Made by a program: the position numbers and the translations under genes
Assembly (NCBI RefSeq): GCF_009730915.1
Contig: NC_052474.1
Coordinates: 5,801,501 to 5,865,500 of the forward strand
Source of the DNA: Dioscorea cayenensis subsp. rotundata
Lineage: Eukaryota; Streptophyta; Magnoliopsida; Dioscoreales; Dioscoreaceae
Direction: 5' to 3'
DNA length: 64,000 nt
The notes under the pieces: model-generated
Database searches by the model: none
Seen by the model: the letters and a program-made list of their open reading frames with translations, nothing else
What the model was told of the DNA's origin: nothing
Part shown: in pieces, positions 23,901-47,000 of the stretch
Numbering within the stretch: the first letter of the stretch is position 1
Layout of the letters: each line of letters begins with the position of its first letter

Positions 23901-25214
23901 ATTTGTAATCTCTTTTGTCCATCAAGTTGATTGACCCTGGATAACTCTTCTGGCTTTCACTGGAGGAGTGAATGCTTTCAAGCTCAAGGGCATGCAGAAT
24001 AGCATCCTCCCTGCGAACATATTTCCCTGCATTAGGTGCTTTCTTGTTGGAATTACCGGCAGAAACCTTAGCCCTCTCAATGTCCTCGTCATATTCACCA
24101 CAACGAAATGCTTTCACACGTGTAGATTTTCCAAGATTGTACCAATCCCTGAGTGGGAGTAGAATGGGTTAGAAGTTTTAACTAAACTATATCCACACCA
24201 AAAGTAACAAATCACATAAAAGACTAGAGAAGGAAAGAAATAATTACAAACAGATCGCTCTCTAAGAAATAAAAATATTCAAACTTGCCGAGAAACTCAA
24301 TCATGAATACATTTCCTTTTCAAAGATTATGATCAAACAGTTTAGCATGCTTTTTTCGATGGCTTTTCCTTCACTAAGCTCTTCTATGCATCAACCAATA
24401 GCTCAAAACACCAACTTTTACAAGGGTAAAAAATGGAAACCTTATGCAATAAATGTTCAAAAGAAATCTCCCACTTAACTGACACAGATTCAATATTTAG
24501 GGAATGGCCACAATTAGTAGATCACATGTAGTAAACTAGATACATTTACATTTTACATCCCAGTGATCCTGACCATGAAAATAAAGTTCCATGACTACTC
24601 AAATCCAATGAAAGCCCAGTCCTTGAAGATAACTTCCAACACAGCAAACATTGTCTACAAGAAAAACTAACCATATTTAGCTGACAACAAGACCAATGGC
24701 CAGCAAGAAAAGCATGAAACCATAAAAATGGCATGAATCTTCAAGGCGTCACCAATCCATACAACTCAATGCCCTGGTCTTTTCCAAATAGATATTAAAA
24801 GCACAAAAAAAAAGACAAATCTATATAATCTTACTTTTGAGTATATCTTTTATCTTCCATTAACTATAACCAAAGAATCCACGAATCAACGGTACAAGGA
24901 AAACATCATCACTATCCAGAACAAGAAAGCCTTCAGGAATAGCATATAAATCTAAGAACAAAAAAACCATGTGAAAAGGTTCAAGAGAAGAGGGCAAGAG
25001 CTAGGTAGAAAACTCACATACTGCCATCCTCTTTGCCGAGGAGCTTGATGGGGGTCCCGGATCTCGGTGGAACTGAACACTCATCAGGGAGCTCATCCAG
25101 TCCGAGAACCCTCCCAGGCCACCACGACCCATTCCTCCGCCGTACCCACACCAGGCTCCCGGCAGTGGCGTAGTCACTCCCAGCCATGATCTTCTCTTCG
25201 TGATAGCTTCCCAT
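20952..25214 (-). CDS. PWWP-domain protein (At1g51745/At3g21295-like)
   Basis: A putative chromatin-associated reader: PWWP domains bind DNA and methylated histone tails (family knowledge), but the role of this plant subfamily is not established from sequence. Three exons, 25018-25214, 23106-24148 and 20952-22159, join in phase and give 815 aa. The N-terminal PWWP begins near residue 18 (AGSLVWVRRRNGSWWPGRVL, with SWWP at 30-33) and runs across the first junction into DWYNLGKS and KAFRCGEYDEDIERA. The long middle is Ser/Lys-rich and probably disordered, with KR-rich likely nuclear signals (KKKSRRRQ). The C-terminal block includes an SQSQSQSR tract encoded by a 6-bp repeat near 21234-21257. 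The first in-frame ATG was taken as start; a preceding CAG|GTG could be a 5' UTR acceptor. A (GA/CT)n run lies in the leader. Confidence 0.9.
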
Positions 25215-25393
25215 AGTCACCTGAAGCTCAAATCCAACATAAAACCTCAGAGATCATCACTCCAAGGATTGCACATCGCCATCGAAACCCTCTCGAGCTT
25301 CTTCCTCTCGCCGTCGAGGAATCCAAGAGAGGATGAGATGAGCTTCAGACGGTGAGAACTGAGAGAGCGTTGTGGCTGATGAAAGGGAGCACT

Positions 25394-25415
25394 AGAGAGA
25401 GAGAGAGAGAGAGAG
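25394..25415. repeat. (GA)n microsatellite in the PWWP gene leader
   Basis: About 11 GA units, read as (CT)n on the gene's strand, roughly 180 bp upstream of the start codon. GA/CT tracts are common in plant 5' leaders and are bound by BASIC PENTACYSTEINE factors (family knowledge); a regulatory role here is inference. Confidence 0.8.
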
Positions 25416-26028
25416 GTTCCGGTATAATGAGCCTCAGGTTCACTGTAAAGTAATCGTACTTCGGTCTTAAAGGGCCGGGTCCAAAAACCCAGGCCCTGGA
25501 CCCGTCCCGATCACTGTAATGTAATTTAATGGCATTTTAATAACTAACTTGTGCTCAATTAGCTGAACAATTTTTTTATTTTTTTCAAAAATTAATGAAG
25601 TAAATAATAAGCACTGAATTAATGATTTCCAAAAAGAGAGAACTGAATTTTGATGAACCAAGAATGTCAAAAATATAGAGCATTTATCAACCTTGAATGA
25701 TTTCATCTGAAAAGTGAGCATATAAACCATATTGAATACACTGATGGATGACTCATGTTTCAAAGTTCAGGCACTGAATTCAGTCCTGCAAACTCTCTAC
25801 ACAGACGAATAATACCATCATTTACAAACAATATCGAAAACTTCCCGGAATTCAATGTGTTCTATTTCTCTTGGTTGCAAGCAAGCTCACTCTTTGGTAC
25901 AATCCAACGCGATTGGACGGCAAATCATTTATCGATTAAGTTCATGAGTAGCACATCTTATGTTCGGTTTTCGCATCGGGTTGAACAGTTGAGAATGAAG
26001 AGTTGAGGACTTGGATTCATTCACAATT
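25416..26028. other. Intergenic region, PWWP promoter side and GDH-like 3' flank
   Basis: No gene is seen. Near 25470-25505 there are GGGCCGGGTCC and CCAGGCCCTGGACCCG blocks, GGCCC-type elements often found in plant proximal promoters; they lie just upstream of the PWWP gene. The remainder is AT-rich 3' flank of the next gene. Confidence 0.5.
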
Positions 26029-35449
<9,421 letters not shown>

Positions 35450-35476
35450 TTCGATGCCCCTCCCAGGAACTAACAT

Positions 35477-37874
35477 TCAGATAGCTAACTCACAGCATAC
35501 CTAAAAATTCACACCTACCTTCAATTCCAAAACCCCAAAAGCTTCTAATTTTGATCCCCAAATATAATTTTCTCCAATACACAAGCCGGAAAACAAAGAC
35601 TATTTAACCAAAACCACAACTTTTTTCTCTCATTCAAGAATAAGAGCACTAATAATCAAAGATGATGTCCCAAACAATCAAAGCTCCAAAAGAAACCAAA
35701 CATCATGACGACGACTACTGAATCGAAAGCACGTATGGCTTCAGCAAATCAATCAATAAATTGAAAGTTGAAACCAGGAAAATCCTCACCAAATCGTGCA
35801 CAACCTCACGCTACTCCTACCATCCATCCCCGCAAACCCCTTGTGTGTCAAAACTCGAGCTATTTGATGACGATCAAGCCACAGACAACGATCGCCACCA
35901 AAACCAGATGAATTCTCCCAAGATCAGCACAGGTACCGATGATTATAGGATTTTGGTTGCCAATAAGATCGCCCGCGATTTGGCTTCCAGCTCTTCGCAC
36001 GAAGCCGCTCTTCGAATCCCTCTCTCTCTCTCTCTCTCTCAAAGAGAGAGAACTCTTGGATATTATATGAGACCGTACTACTGTAAACGGGCCGGGCTCA
36101 ATCTATCCTAAATAAACTGAGCCCGAATTCAACCGTGAACTACAAAAGAATTGCATATATTAGAATGTCTTCAGTAATATTTTGAAGTATTGTTGTAGCT
36201 CTATTATTACATTTGTTAGAGTTATATAAATAAATATATTTTAAAGATAATAAATCAATAATTAATTATTTTTTAAAATATTTTTTAGACAAGTCATGTA
36301 TTAAGAATGAGCACACACGAGAAGTTAAACTATATTTATACATTTCACTTGTGTGAATTCAGTACATATTTTATTTTAAAATTTTCCCAGAATATCAGTT
36401 TCACTCAATAAATTATAATTTATTTATTTTATTCAAAAAAATTAGCAAATATTCATATTTAATTTTGAATTATATAAAAAATTATTTTAATTTATAAAAT
36501 ATACAAAAATTATCCATTACGTTTTTTATTTATGTTTTTTAATCTGACTAATGGCTACTGTTACATATTTAATTTGAATATTTTAATTAAATAATCAATA
36601 AATATAATATAAGTTATGCGGCTGAAACAGAATATAAAATAAATAATTTAATATAGTTAGAAAAACCGTAATAAAGTTCTCCTATAGGACCCATGGCCAC
36701 ACCCATAATTCTCTATAATAACCTAACGGGTCTGAGCTTCGTTTCGGGCCTAAGCCCGTTAACGCGATGGTGACACAGATGCAGTTGAGAAACAACCAAT
36801 GGGCATTTACTTGGATGGCCTTGCGAGTGTTGGCCAGTGACGCTGAAAATGAAACTTCTTCAGCCGACCAAATATAGTGCCTTTTCACACGTGGCGTTCT
36901 GTAACTCGTACAAAAAAAAAAGTTTCTTTCTTGGGTTTCTCTGTGCAGTTTCGCATTTACACTACTCAGATGCATTCCATTTATTTTGTTTTTTTCAACA
37001 AAAAGCAGTAGGTCAAAAGTTTTTTAATTACAACATATATTGATTTATGTAATCAGATATTAACATTTCAACCAAAAGAGATACTAAATTATAAATAATC
37101 AATGCTATCAAGTTTAAGATTTCCACATGAACACAGTTGCTTGTAGTTATACTCCATTTCAAAGTCAAGCATTTTATACAAATTTTGATTTCTTTATTTT
37201 CAACTCAAACTTTAACTAAGAGCCAAACACATTACCTTACAAGAAGACTTTAGTGATTTAATATATTAAAATATTATGTTAAACATTTTAAACAAGCAAA
37301 ACGACAAACAACTTTTCCTTCATCTGCTTCCAAAGAGGATCCTATACTTTTACCAAAACCTCTATTTGGCAAAATAACATGATAATGCAAGCTAATGTCG
37401 CAAATATATGCAAGTCATCACCTCAATAATTGAGTGATAAGACATTCGACTTCTATGAGAGTACACTTTCTCTCCTACATGATTAAAACATAGTAAAAAG
37501 TACATAATTGAGGTGTAACAAAAATGTGCGCACAAAATGATTTGTTCACGTTGTCTAAAATAAATAAATTAAAAAAATAATCAAACAAACAAACAAGCTG
37601 AAGCGTCTTGTCAGTTGCCACATGATAATATCAACCAGTAACAACAATTCAGCAATCAGTAAAATATATAATGAGATGTTGTTGCAAGTCAACATTCTTC
37701 ATATCTTCTTTTTTCTTTTTTTCTTTCTCCTTCCACGGAATAATCATCCTCACAACTGCTCAATAAATCCCTGTATAATTTTTTTCCTTTTTTTAAATTA
37801 ACCCCAAAGTTCTCTTTTATCTGCCAACTTAAACAAAGCAAGAATAAATGTAGAACCTATTCCGCTTCAAATTG
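35477..37874. other. GDH-like promoter region and UBP6 3' flank
   Basis: No further gene is seen. A (CT)n tract (about 36018-36040) followed by AAAGAGAGAG sits in the likely GDH-like leader. GGGCCGGGC (about 36090) and GGGCCTAAGCCC (about 36746) are GGCCC/TGGGC-type elements. 36150-36660 is strongly AT-rich. The stretch just before 37875 is probably UBP6 3' UTR. Confidence 0.5.
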
Positions 37875-40800
37875 TCAAATATGAGCCAGCCTTGCTTTGT
37901 ACATGCAAATGTACGCCATATGCCAATCCCCTATTTTCACCAACAAAGCAAAAAAATATGGAACTTGATAAATAAACCGCGCAAAGAGATTCAGACTAAG
38001 CACAATTGCATAACTTTTAAAAGCAGTAAAAAAAAATGGTGTCCGATTTTATTCAATGAGATGGAAGAAGATATTGGATCATGAACACTCTTACCTCCGC
38101 CAGATAGCTTCGAAATATCCTCCTCTCTTTGTGGAATGGGATTGTCATCATCATATTGAATCCATTTTCCTGAACCAGAAATGTATATGAGAATACCGTC
38201 AAATAAGTTCAAATCCAACTGAGTAAGAATCGATTCGATGTGTCGTTACAAAAGACTAGAAAATTTGAGTTGTGACTGACCGCTCTCTTGTTTTACCCAG
38301 GCAACATAGTGCCCAGAGTCTGCACTCCTTCCTTTGTGGGTTAGCACAGCAACAAGGTCATAGATTCCAGTTGGGTATGTTTCTTTCTGGGATGAAGCAC
38401 CTGTGTAGAGCAAAGAATGCAAAACCAGAATGGAAATCTTGATCTAAGAATCACTGATTATTTAAGAGAAGAAAATACACTACCAAAGTTAACATGATGT
38501 ATCAATAAAATATTGAGTAGGCATATCACAGAACAAGTTCATTTGATCAACAGTAATTTAGCTCACTTATGCGCTCCGAATGCTTGGGAATTGGAACAAT
38601 AAAGCTCGAATTAGTCATTTAGGTTCAATGCCAGTTAACATCATTCCATGAACAACAAGAAATCCATGATGGCACAAACCATGATATGGAAGAGATGCTA
38701 TACACCCCAAGCTACAACCTATCAAATGGCATCCATCTTTTAACAGTCACCAGCATGAATTTGGGTAAATACGACTTCTCTTATTATTAAGTGAAATAAT
38801 TGGCAGAAACCACATCAGATATTACATCCAAAAAAATCAACTGAAATAGGTATAGACATAAGGAATCTTGTTAGATTTGCTTTTGTATGCATCTGCAATG
38901 CTTTACATAGAACTTCATGAGTAAACAAATAAAAGCATGACATTTGGAAGGCATAGATGCCTTTGAAGTGATGAGGCACGTGTCTCAATGCATTCCCAGT
39001 GAATAGTTTCTTATGCGCAAGTTCACCAAAGACATGCTTGAAGTATGCAACACAATACTGACTCATCAATTTCTACACCAGGTGGTTGGTTACAGATACT
39101 TGACAAGTTAACCAAGGGCCTTCACAAAGCAAAACATTAACATGCATTGCAGCAAAAATCATGAGACAGATTAAGACCCTCTAAAATTTACCAAGCCAAA
39201 AAGGAATGAATGTTTTATATTCACAAATCCACAATACACAATTAATGTGAAAATGCATTCAGATTTCATTATTTACCTTCAGGATTGACATTGGTGGATG
39301 GTCCGCTAGATCCCTCAGAAGCCTGGGACAGAAAAAGGATAACTTCAGTCAAAATGCAAATTAAAGGGATCTTTGCAGAATCTTTGTCTTTATTAGTCAT
39401 AATTGAATAAATCCATTCCTAATGAGAACATTATCTATCTCTACTGCTCTGCAATTGCATATCCATGGCTTTGCTAAAGAACGCAAGATGTCCAAATGAG
39501 GTCTGACGGTTAAGCGTCATTATCCAAATAAGTTCTAATTGAAAGAACTAAGATACTCCCAAATTTCAATGAAAAAGGCATAAATATAGAGGAAACAATT
39601 CTCACCTCAGCCATGGTCGCATCACCATCACTTCCTGCTGAAGTATCAATTTTTTGCTTGGTTTTCAACCCTAGCTTTTCATTCTCCAGTTCCCTCAGAA
39701 CCTACATATGTGCAAAGAAATATACAACCACAAAAAACTTTGAATTAAACATATTCATATAATGTGAAATGCTGTCAAAAATCCCGCAAAGGGTTCATTT
39801 AACAAAGAATACCTGACGAGGTTTTTGAAGCTTTTGACGAAGCTCATCTGAACACAAGTCATATACATCCAATTCCAATGGATAGTCCACTTTCTAAAGA
39901 AAAATGAAGATAGAATGTTACATTGACAGAGTTATGATTAAGAATCATTATATCCTGATTTGTCATGTGCTTGAAGCTGACAATAATTTTTCTCTTATTT
40001 CATATGGAAAACCAAGGGCATATGCATCATAAAAAGCGTCTAGCACAAAAGGTAATAAGTTAGAGATCTGAAAATCTTTGTGGATGCAGTCATTCACAAA
40101 TCAGAGTCATCTCAAGATAGGTTTTCATTCATAATACTTAATGACTGGTGGATTAGGATGCACAGCACTACAAACAAAAAGGTTCTTGCTTTAGCAACAT
40201 CCAAGTGCTAAGCAAACCAAACCATCTTTCATAATCATACCCCCACTTTTCATCTAAATCTAACATCATCGTTTTGAGTTCTAGGCAAAACTCACACTAA
40301 ATAATCGAGATTTTCTAGTCTTAACCTTACCACACTTGACTTTTTTAGGAAACGAGACAAAGTTAAATAATTTTATTTGGTTGAAATTTTCCATACCATA
40401 AAAAAATTTCCAACTGGTCACTCTAAACAACAGTAAAGCTCAAGGAAGCATATGCACTAAGCATTGGTTTAAACCATAGTTACCAGAAACACGGTACGAT
40501 CCAAGTCGCGAGACGGGTACAAATGCAAGAAACGACAGTGGAGTAGGCTTAGTTGGTACGATTAATTCGATTCAAGATACGATTTAAAATTATATCTTAG
40601 TCGGTTATATAAAATACATACAAAATTATAAGACTTTAATATTAATTGAAAAAAAAAAGTTCTTAAATTAGTAAATAGATCAAAAAGGGCATAAGAATAA
40701 CACTTAATAAGAAAAGAACATTATAATTAAAGTTATAAAATGAATTAAGCAACTTTAAAGAACTAATTTTATTGTAATTTTAAAGAATGTATAGATTATA

Positions 40801-43800
40801 ATTTTATACAATAAAATTGTATATTATATAATAATTTAAAAACTTACACTAGATTTTAAAATAGATAGCAATTTTATCTAAAACAACTTTTAAAACCTAA
40901 TAAATTGTAGCGTTATCTATAACTAGTTAGATAGAATTTTATAAAATCTACTGTTAATTAATTTTGATGCGCCGCTCTCATCGACCAGAATGAAAACAAA
41001 CTCCGATTGGGTACGAGAGATCTAGATCGAAGATCGGTGGGGGACTTAGTGAATTCGGTAACTATGATTTAAACAAAGTACATGATTTCCCAAGAAGCAT
41101 GGAAGAAAAGAGAACCGGTTAAAAAATGCTTGATGACTTTAATCAATTCACAAGAAAATCCAACCTGAAACAAGTCAAGCCTATCCTTGTAAAAGAAAAT
41201 ACAAACCGAAACCTAATGATTTTGGAAAGCCAAATATACCCGCAATATTTTTGCTTTCTGATTAGACTCCCTTTTCCAGAAGAAACGCACAAACTGAACA
41301 GTCAAATACCTGAAAGACATTAAATAATGTGAACATTAAAAAAAATGATCATTTTTACAAGCAAAACATAAAAATAGAATATGTGGTTCTTGCCTAGGTA
41401 GATCACTAATAGATGATTCTTTTGAAAAAACAGCACTGCGCCCCAACGAAGGAGAAACTTTCTCCAATTCTGATTTCATAGCCTGTATAAATAAAACATA
41501 AATGTCAGAAATAACCATAACCAGAATTCATAAAAATAAGCTTCAAATGAATACCAAAGCTAATTTGCGTTGGCATCAATAGCACACGGAACACTATAAT
41601 GTGAACAAATATTCCTAAATGGTGGTCCACTTGTTTTTCTAATGCATTAGAGCTAAATGGTTAGTCAATTTGAGAACAAAAACAACACCCATGAATGTGC
41701 TTTAAAAGCTTGTTTTTCCCTATAATGATGGTGATTGGGAGCTGCTATTTAAGCAAAAATTCAAACAGGATTCATCCAATAGTTCATAAGTCATAGTTAC
41801 ATGTGTATATTATTAGAATGATGAACCACAAATTACATCCCGGACGTCCGAAAGCCAACGAACCACCTGTCTGATGTTGAAATTAAATAGCATTAATAAT
41901 GTGGCTTCTGCAATAACTAGTAGGCAACTATTTATATTACTCACGCGTTTCAAACCCTCATGTAAGTGGTTAACATCCTGTGAAATGTGGCATTTCAGTG
42001 CATAGACTGACTCTGTCTCTGAGCTCTCCTCACCACTTTCAGCACAGTGAATCCTGGTATACCAAAATAATATCAAAGATTTCATGTTAAGGCATGGGAA
42101 AGTGATGACAGAAATCAATACACTTATTCACCGGGGGAAAAATAGAAAATGATGTTGTTATACATCTTGATCCAATCCATTCATAGACAGAGCACTTGCG
42201 AACAGGGAAACAAACACCAATACCAACTTTAATAGCTTGTCAAAATGGCAGTAAAGGAGCAGAAGCTTGTACTATATTCTTACGGGCACAGTTGCAGAGT
42301 CTAATCCACAGAACCAAACTTGATGATAAAAGATTTGACAGATATTCAAAGTCATATGATAAGGATTTTAAGAGATGTTTTAGTGAAACAGCACTAGAGC
42401 AGAAAAAAAAAAGGCAATATCAAACAAATTAACTTCTATGATCAGTGGGGTGACTATGAGTTTCTCCCTAGAAGTAATTTTACACAACCATCAGGACCAT
42501 CCCACACAACCTAAATAATAAGAAAGTTCTATAGCATTTACCATAATTACCTTGGCAGAATACTTTCCATGATGGGTTACCCTTTTTAGCTGTCTTTGTC
42601 TGTATATTGTCGACTAATAATAAAATACGACAAAAATGTAAGTGCTGCTCATTTTATTAAAAGAGTGCACTATTATTTTACATCCATTAGTTTGTAAGGC
42701 TTCAATGCAGCCTTCGTCGTGGATAGCGGACCAAAAGGCTGTGAACACCTCACATTATCTTCAGAAGCTCAAGCAGAGGTTTTGAGTAATGTTTATGAAT
42801 ATTTATTCAAGATAACAGATGTGTCAGTAACCAAATCAACAACAGACGAAAATATTCCTAAAAGGTCTGAATGCAACTTTTCTAGCAAAGAAGGATTTTT
42901 CTACCAACGAACTAAACTACCAACTGTTGCTATGGAAAAGAAAGAATTTATGAGGCTAATGCCAGCATGCTGGAATGTCAAGGATGTCAGGATTCCCACT
43001 AAATCTTTGGCTAACTTACAGCAACTGATATAAATTACAACAATAAGCACAGTTACAATTTGGCATCCATCCTCTGACTGCATTTAAACCCGGTGGTGAA
43101 ATGATGAGGATCGGACAGTTAATAGAATTTGCTCACCTAAGAAGACTTGCTTCTATGCATAAAAGTAAGAATATACAGCCAATTAATAAATTAGAACAGT
43201 AAGAATATACTGGCAGGAAATCAAGCTTGTTTAAGTAGACAAAATATAAAATGTGTTTAATGGACAAATATCCTACCTGCTGACAAGGTCGATACCAAAG
43301 AGTGATTTCACCGCACCAGATATTTCACTACATAAAATGTTTAGTGATTAGAAGCATTAGACATTATTTACCATCAAACTCCCAAATATCAGATAATCAC
43401 AATAAATGGAAACAACAAGTGCCATGAACAATATTTTTAATGAAAAAAACATTTTGTTATGTAAACACAATCATTATCATCATTGAACCCCAATAACCAG
43501 ATAACACAGTCTGCAAGCTTGACAGCAGCAAATAAAACCTATGAATGACGACAACCTATACCACATATATGTCATAACGCTCTCAGTTGTGCATATTATC
43601 ACCAATTTAAAGTGAAACATAACTGCCACTTAGCACTTCTCGCTATCCAATGAGTCATGAGATGTTCTTGTTTTTTAATATGTTATACATATTATTTCTT
43701 TCATCATTTTCATATATGTTTTCTGTGGGTTTCTATTCAACCTTTCAGACCTACGAACCTGGATCACCTCACCACTCCACAAGTTAATTTGTAGTGATGC

Positions 43801-43974
43801 AAATGCATTACACAATAATAAATCCTGAGCAAGAGATTAGCACATCTCTATTCCATAGATAGTTAAACATTTATTACATATTAAGCACAAAAGTAATGGT
43901 ACATAGGACCCCACAACATTAACATTTTGGAACCTCAACCATTCAAGAACGAAAAATATGAAATCCAATCAAAT

Positions 43975-44005
<31 letters not shown>

Positions 44006-47000
44006 TTTTAAACCTCTTATGTAATTACAAAATTTTATTCAGAAGTCTTTCACTGACATGAGGGCCTCCCAGCAATTAAGCAACAAACCTTGATTCCGAT
44101 GACCGAAGCGATTGAGAGAGGGTATACATAAGTTGAGTCCAACACTCTTCAGCATCCTGTACTCACATCCATGATACCAGAAGTATCAAGAGAAGGCAAT
44201 AAAATTAGAAGAACCAACCAACTAACCTGTTGCATATAAACACCATTATGTTGCTGTGCAAATTGAGGGAACTTTTTGCGTAAGACCTGCATTGCAGAAA
44301 TTAACCGGTAATCAAGAACAAATATCAGCTAAGAGAACGCATTAGAAGCAACATATTTTCTCCAAGACAAGACTGAAGACTGACCACAAACATGGCATAC
44401 TGAACATTTTGTTATAAAATTTTTCTCAAGGATTGTTATGAAATTGATAATCCAAAAAGAAGGCCAAAGAAGACCAAAATAGCACATCCACAGAAATATC
44501 CATTATAAATTTATAATTCACACCACAGAAAGAATTTTAAGCCCCTAAGTCACCATAGACTAGATCTCTCTTTCCAAATCACAAAATAATGATCATTTTC
44601 TTTTAAGCCAAGCAAATAATTGTCTTCGGGATGATTGCACTACAAAAATGTATTGTGCTATTTTCACTCAAAACTAACTGATCACCTGTACTTCTCAATT
44701 GATTTAAAAAGAATGGATAGAACAACACTAACAAACGAAGATATCGAAACGAGAGCAACTGAATATTGCAAGTTTACATGAAGGTCTGGGCATTATATGC
44801 ATGGCAATTAAAAACTAAGACCACACCAACCACATGTATGATGTTAAAAAATTCTATAATATTGAAAAATGGAATGGATAAAATTAAAACATATAAATAT
44901 AACTTATTCCATTATTAAGAAATATTTGGTTGTAGAGATAGTCTTGCATAGCAGTCTTTTCATAAAGGTTTTTAGCTACACTGGAAATCATACCTTGTCC
45001 TCCCTGCAAACTATAAGCAAAAGTTATAATACTAAATTCCTAATTATCACATACAATGTCTTGGGCTGCTCCATGGGAACTAGTGAGCTCATCATAATTG
45101 ACATATAAGTTTGCAAAGAGGTTCTCATAAGAACCAAACAGATATTGATTAGCTACTCAGTAGTAAACATGCAGTAACAGAAGAAAGCTTGCAGAAGAAG
45201 ATTGGTAATAATATGTAAGAAGTCTGTCAACAGAAAGTTAGAACAAAAGCTAACCGATAAAAACTGTAACGGTGCAACAGGCTTGGCATTCCGATCAAGC
45301 TCAGCAAAAAGATCACGAGTTGCAATAGTCAAAAGGTGAGAGTATTGATCTAGTTCATTGCTTCTTCCTGAATTTGTATAGCTGCTTGCCAAAAACAAAT
45401 GAAATCATAAAAATCAACCAAATAACATAGATCGAATAGAAACTTCAAAGCACAATTTAACTCTTTAAGACAGCAATGGATCTATTCAGGCAGACTTACG
45501 TCAGGAGTGCTGACTTCAACTCTGGAACAGAAGCAAGGCATTGAATAGTGGAATTCATATAGCAGGTGTTTCCCAGGTTAAAGAGACCAGCAGTGTGACC
45601 CTGTTAAACAGGGCAATGACTTCAGTTCAGACAAGTGTGGTGGAAGGCAATTCTTATGATCAGTAAAGATTAGCATGTGGAGTATCAAAGAATAAAAGGA
45701 AAACAAAGTAAAGCTTACCTCAGAAAACATACGACAAATAACAGGAAAAGGCAAAGATCTTATTTCCAAAAAAAAAAACATAATTAAAAAAAAAATCCAG
45801 ATTAGGATTGTTTCCCTGAACCTTCTCTACAAGTGAAAAGGTTTCATTAAAGAGAACATGCATGCATATCCCAAATGCAACCAGCCAGATTATCCTATCA
45901 TAGAAATAGGGGAAATGTTAATCTAATAAAAAATCCAAATTCAACAATTTGTCAATTGCAATAGCACCCTAATCATGAGTGTAAGAAACAGCGTCTTGAA
46001 TCTCGATTAAGACAAATTACAAAATTTGACCGTCAATCAAACTAGACGAAGGACCCTTTTTATTTCAAAGCATGCCAAGGAAAATTCAGTACAAACAAGG
46101 AAACATCAGTTTGTGAAGCAAACGCAGCCTTCCCCATGAAAGTTTTTCTAACATGGGTAGATGAAATGTAAAGATACATAAAAGCTTCCATCTAACCCAA
46201 ACAAAAACCATTGCTTTCAATGGTAAAGAAACAGGCCTACAATGGTGAGTCTCTAAAATTACAATGCTTATGATGCTAAGGAAATAACCAGTTCATACCA
46301 GAGATTCATAGGAGAAAAGAAACAAAGAAATCCAAAGGCTATTTCAAGTTTTAAAATGTCTGGAACTTAAAATAACAATTAAAATAACCTAACAATCAAG
46401 AAAATATTTACATGATTAGTTAAAAGCATGAGCCACAGCATATTCCACATATTGATAGAATGGCAAGCTTACCACAGCAACAACTTGCTCTTCTTCTGGA
46501 AGGTCTTCCACAAAGACAGGACCCTTCTCTGGAGCTTTTACAACCTCATCTGCAGTGCCCATCATCATCAACTTTTGACCCTGTGACCCATAATTACCAA
46601 CTTCTCAAGTTCCAATTTCAAAGCATAGAAGGACATGGATCTGAAAGCAATACATGCCAAGGGGGAAGCTTACATCTTTGACGGCCAAAGTGGACCAATC
46701 TGCATCATCCTATATTGCAAAGAAACAGCATTCATACTATAAAAATTAATTGATTTATGAAGGTTCAAAGTGAATAACATGAGCATGTCCACTTGGCCAC
46801 TTTGATGCTCAAAAGACAGTTTCCTACCTTCAGTAAGCCACCTTTAACCATGATTTTTTGCCTTTCTGGGGGTACGCCAGTAAGATCAAACAACTGGCAT
46901 TTAAAAACATAAGGTGGTTGACTGGTGTCAATTTCTACAGCAGGAAATAGCTCCTTCTGCCATTTTACGCTCACTGTTGGAATTCCGTAAGTCCCAAATT

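Noticed and set aside
42719-43033. 104-codon plus-strand ORF inside a UBP6 intron
   Set aside because: It opens with a non-ATG codon, has no recognisable motif and lies within an intron.
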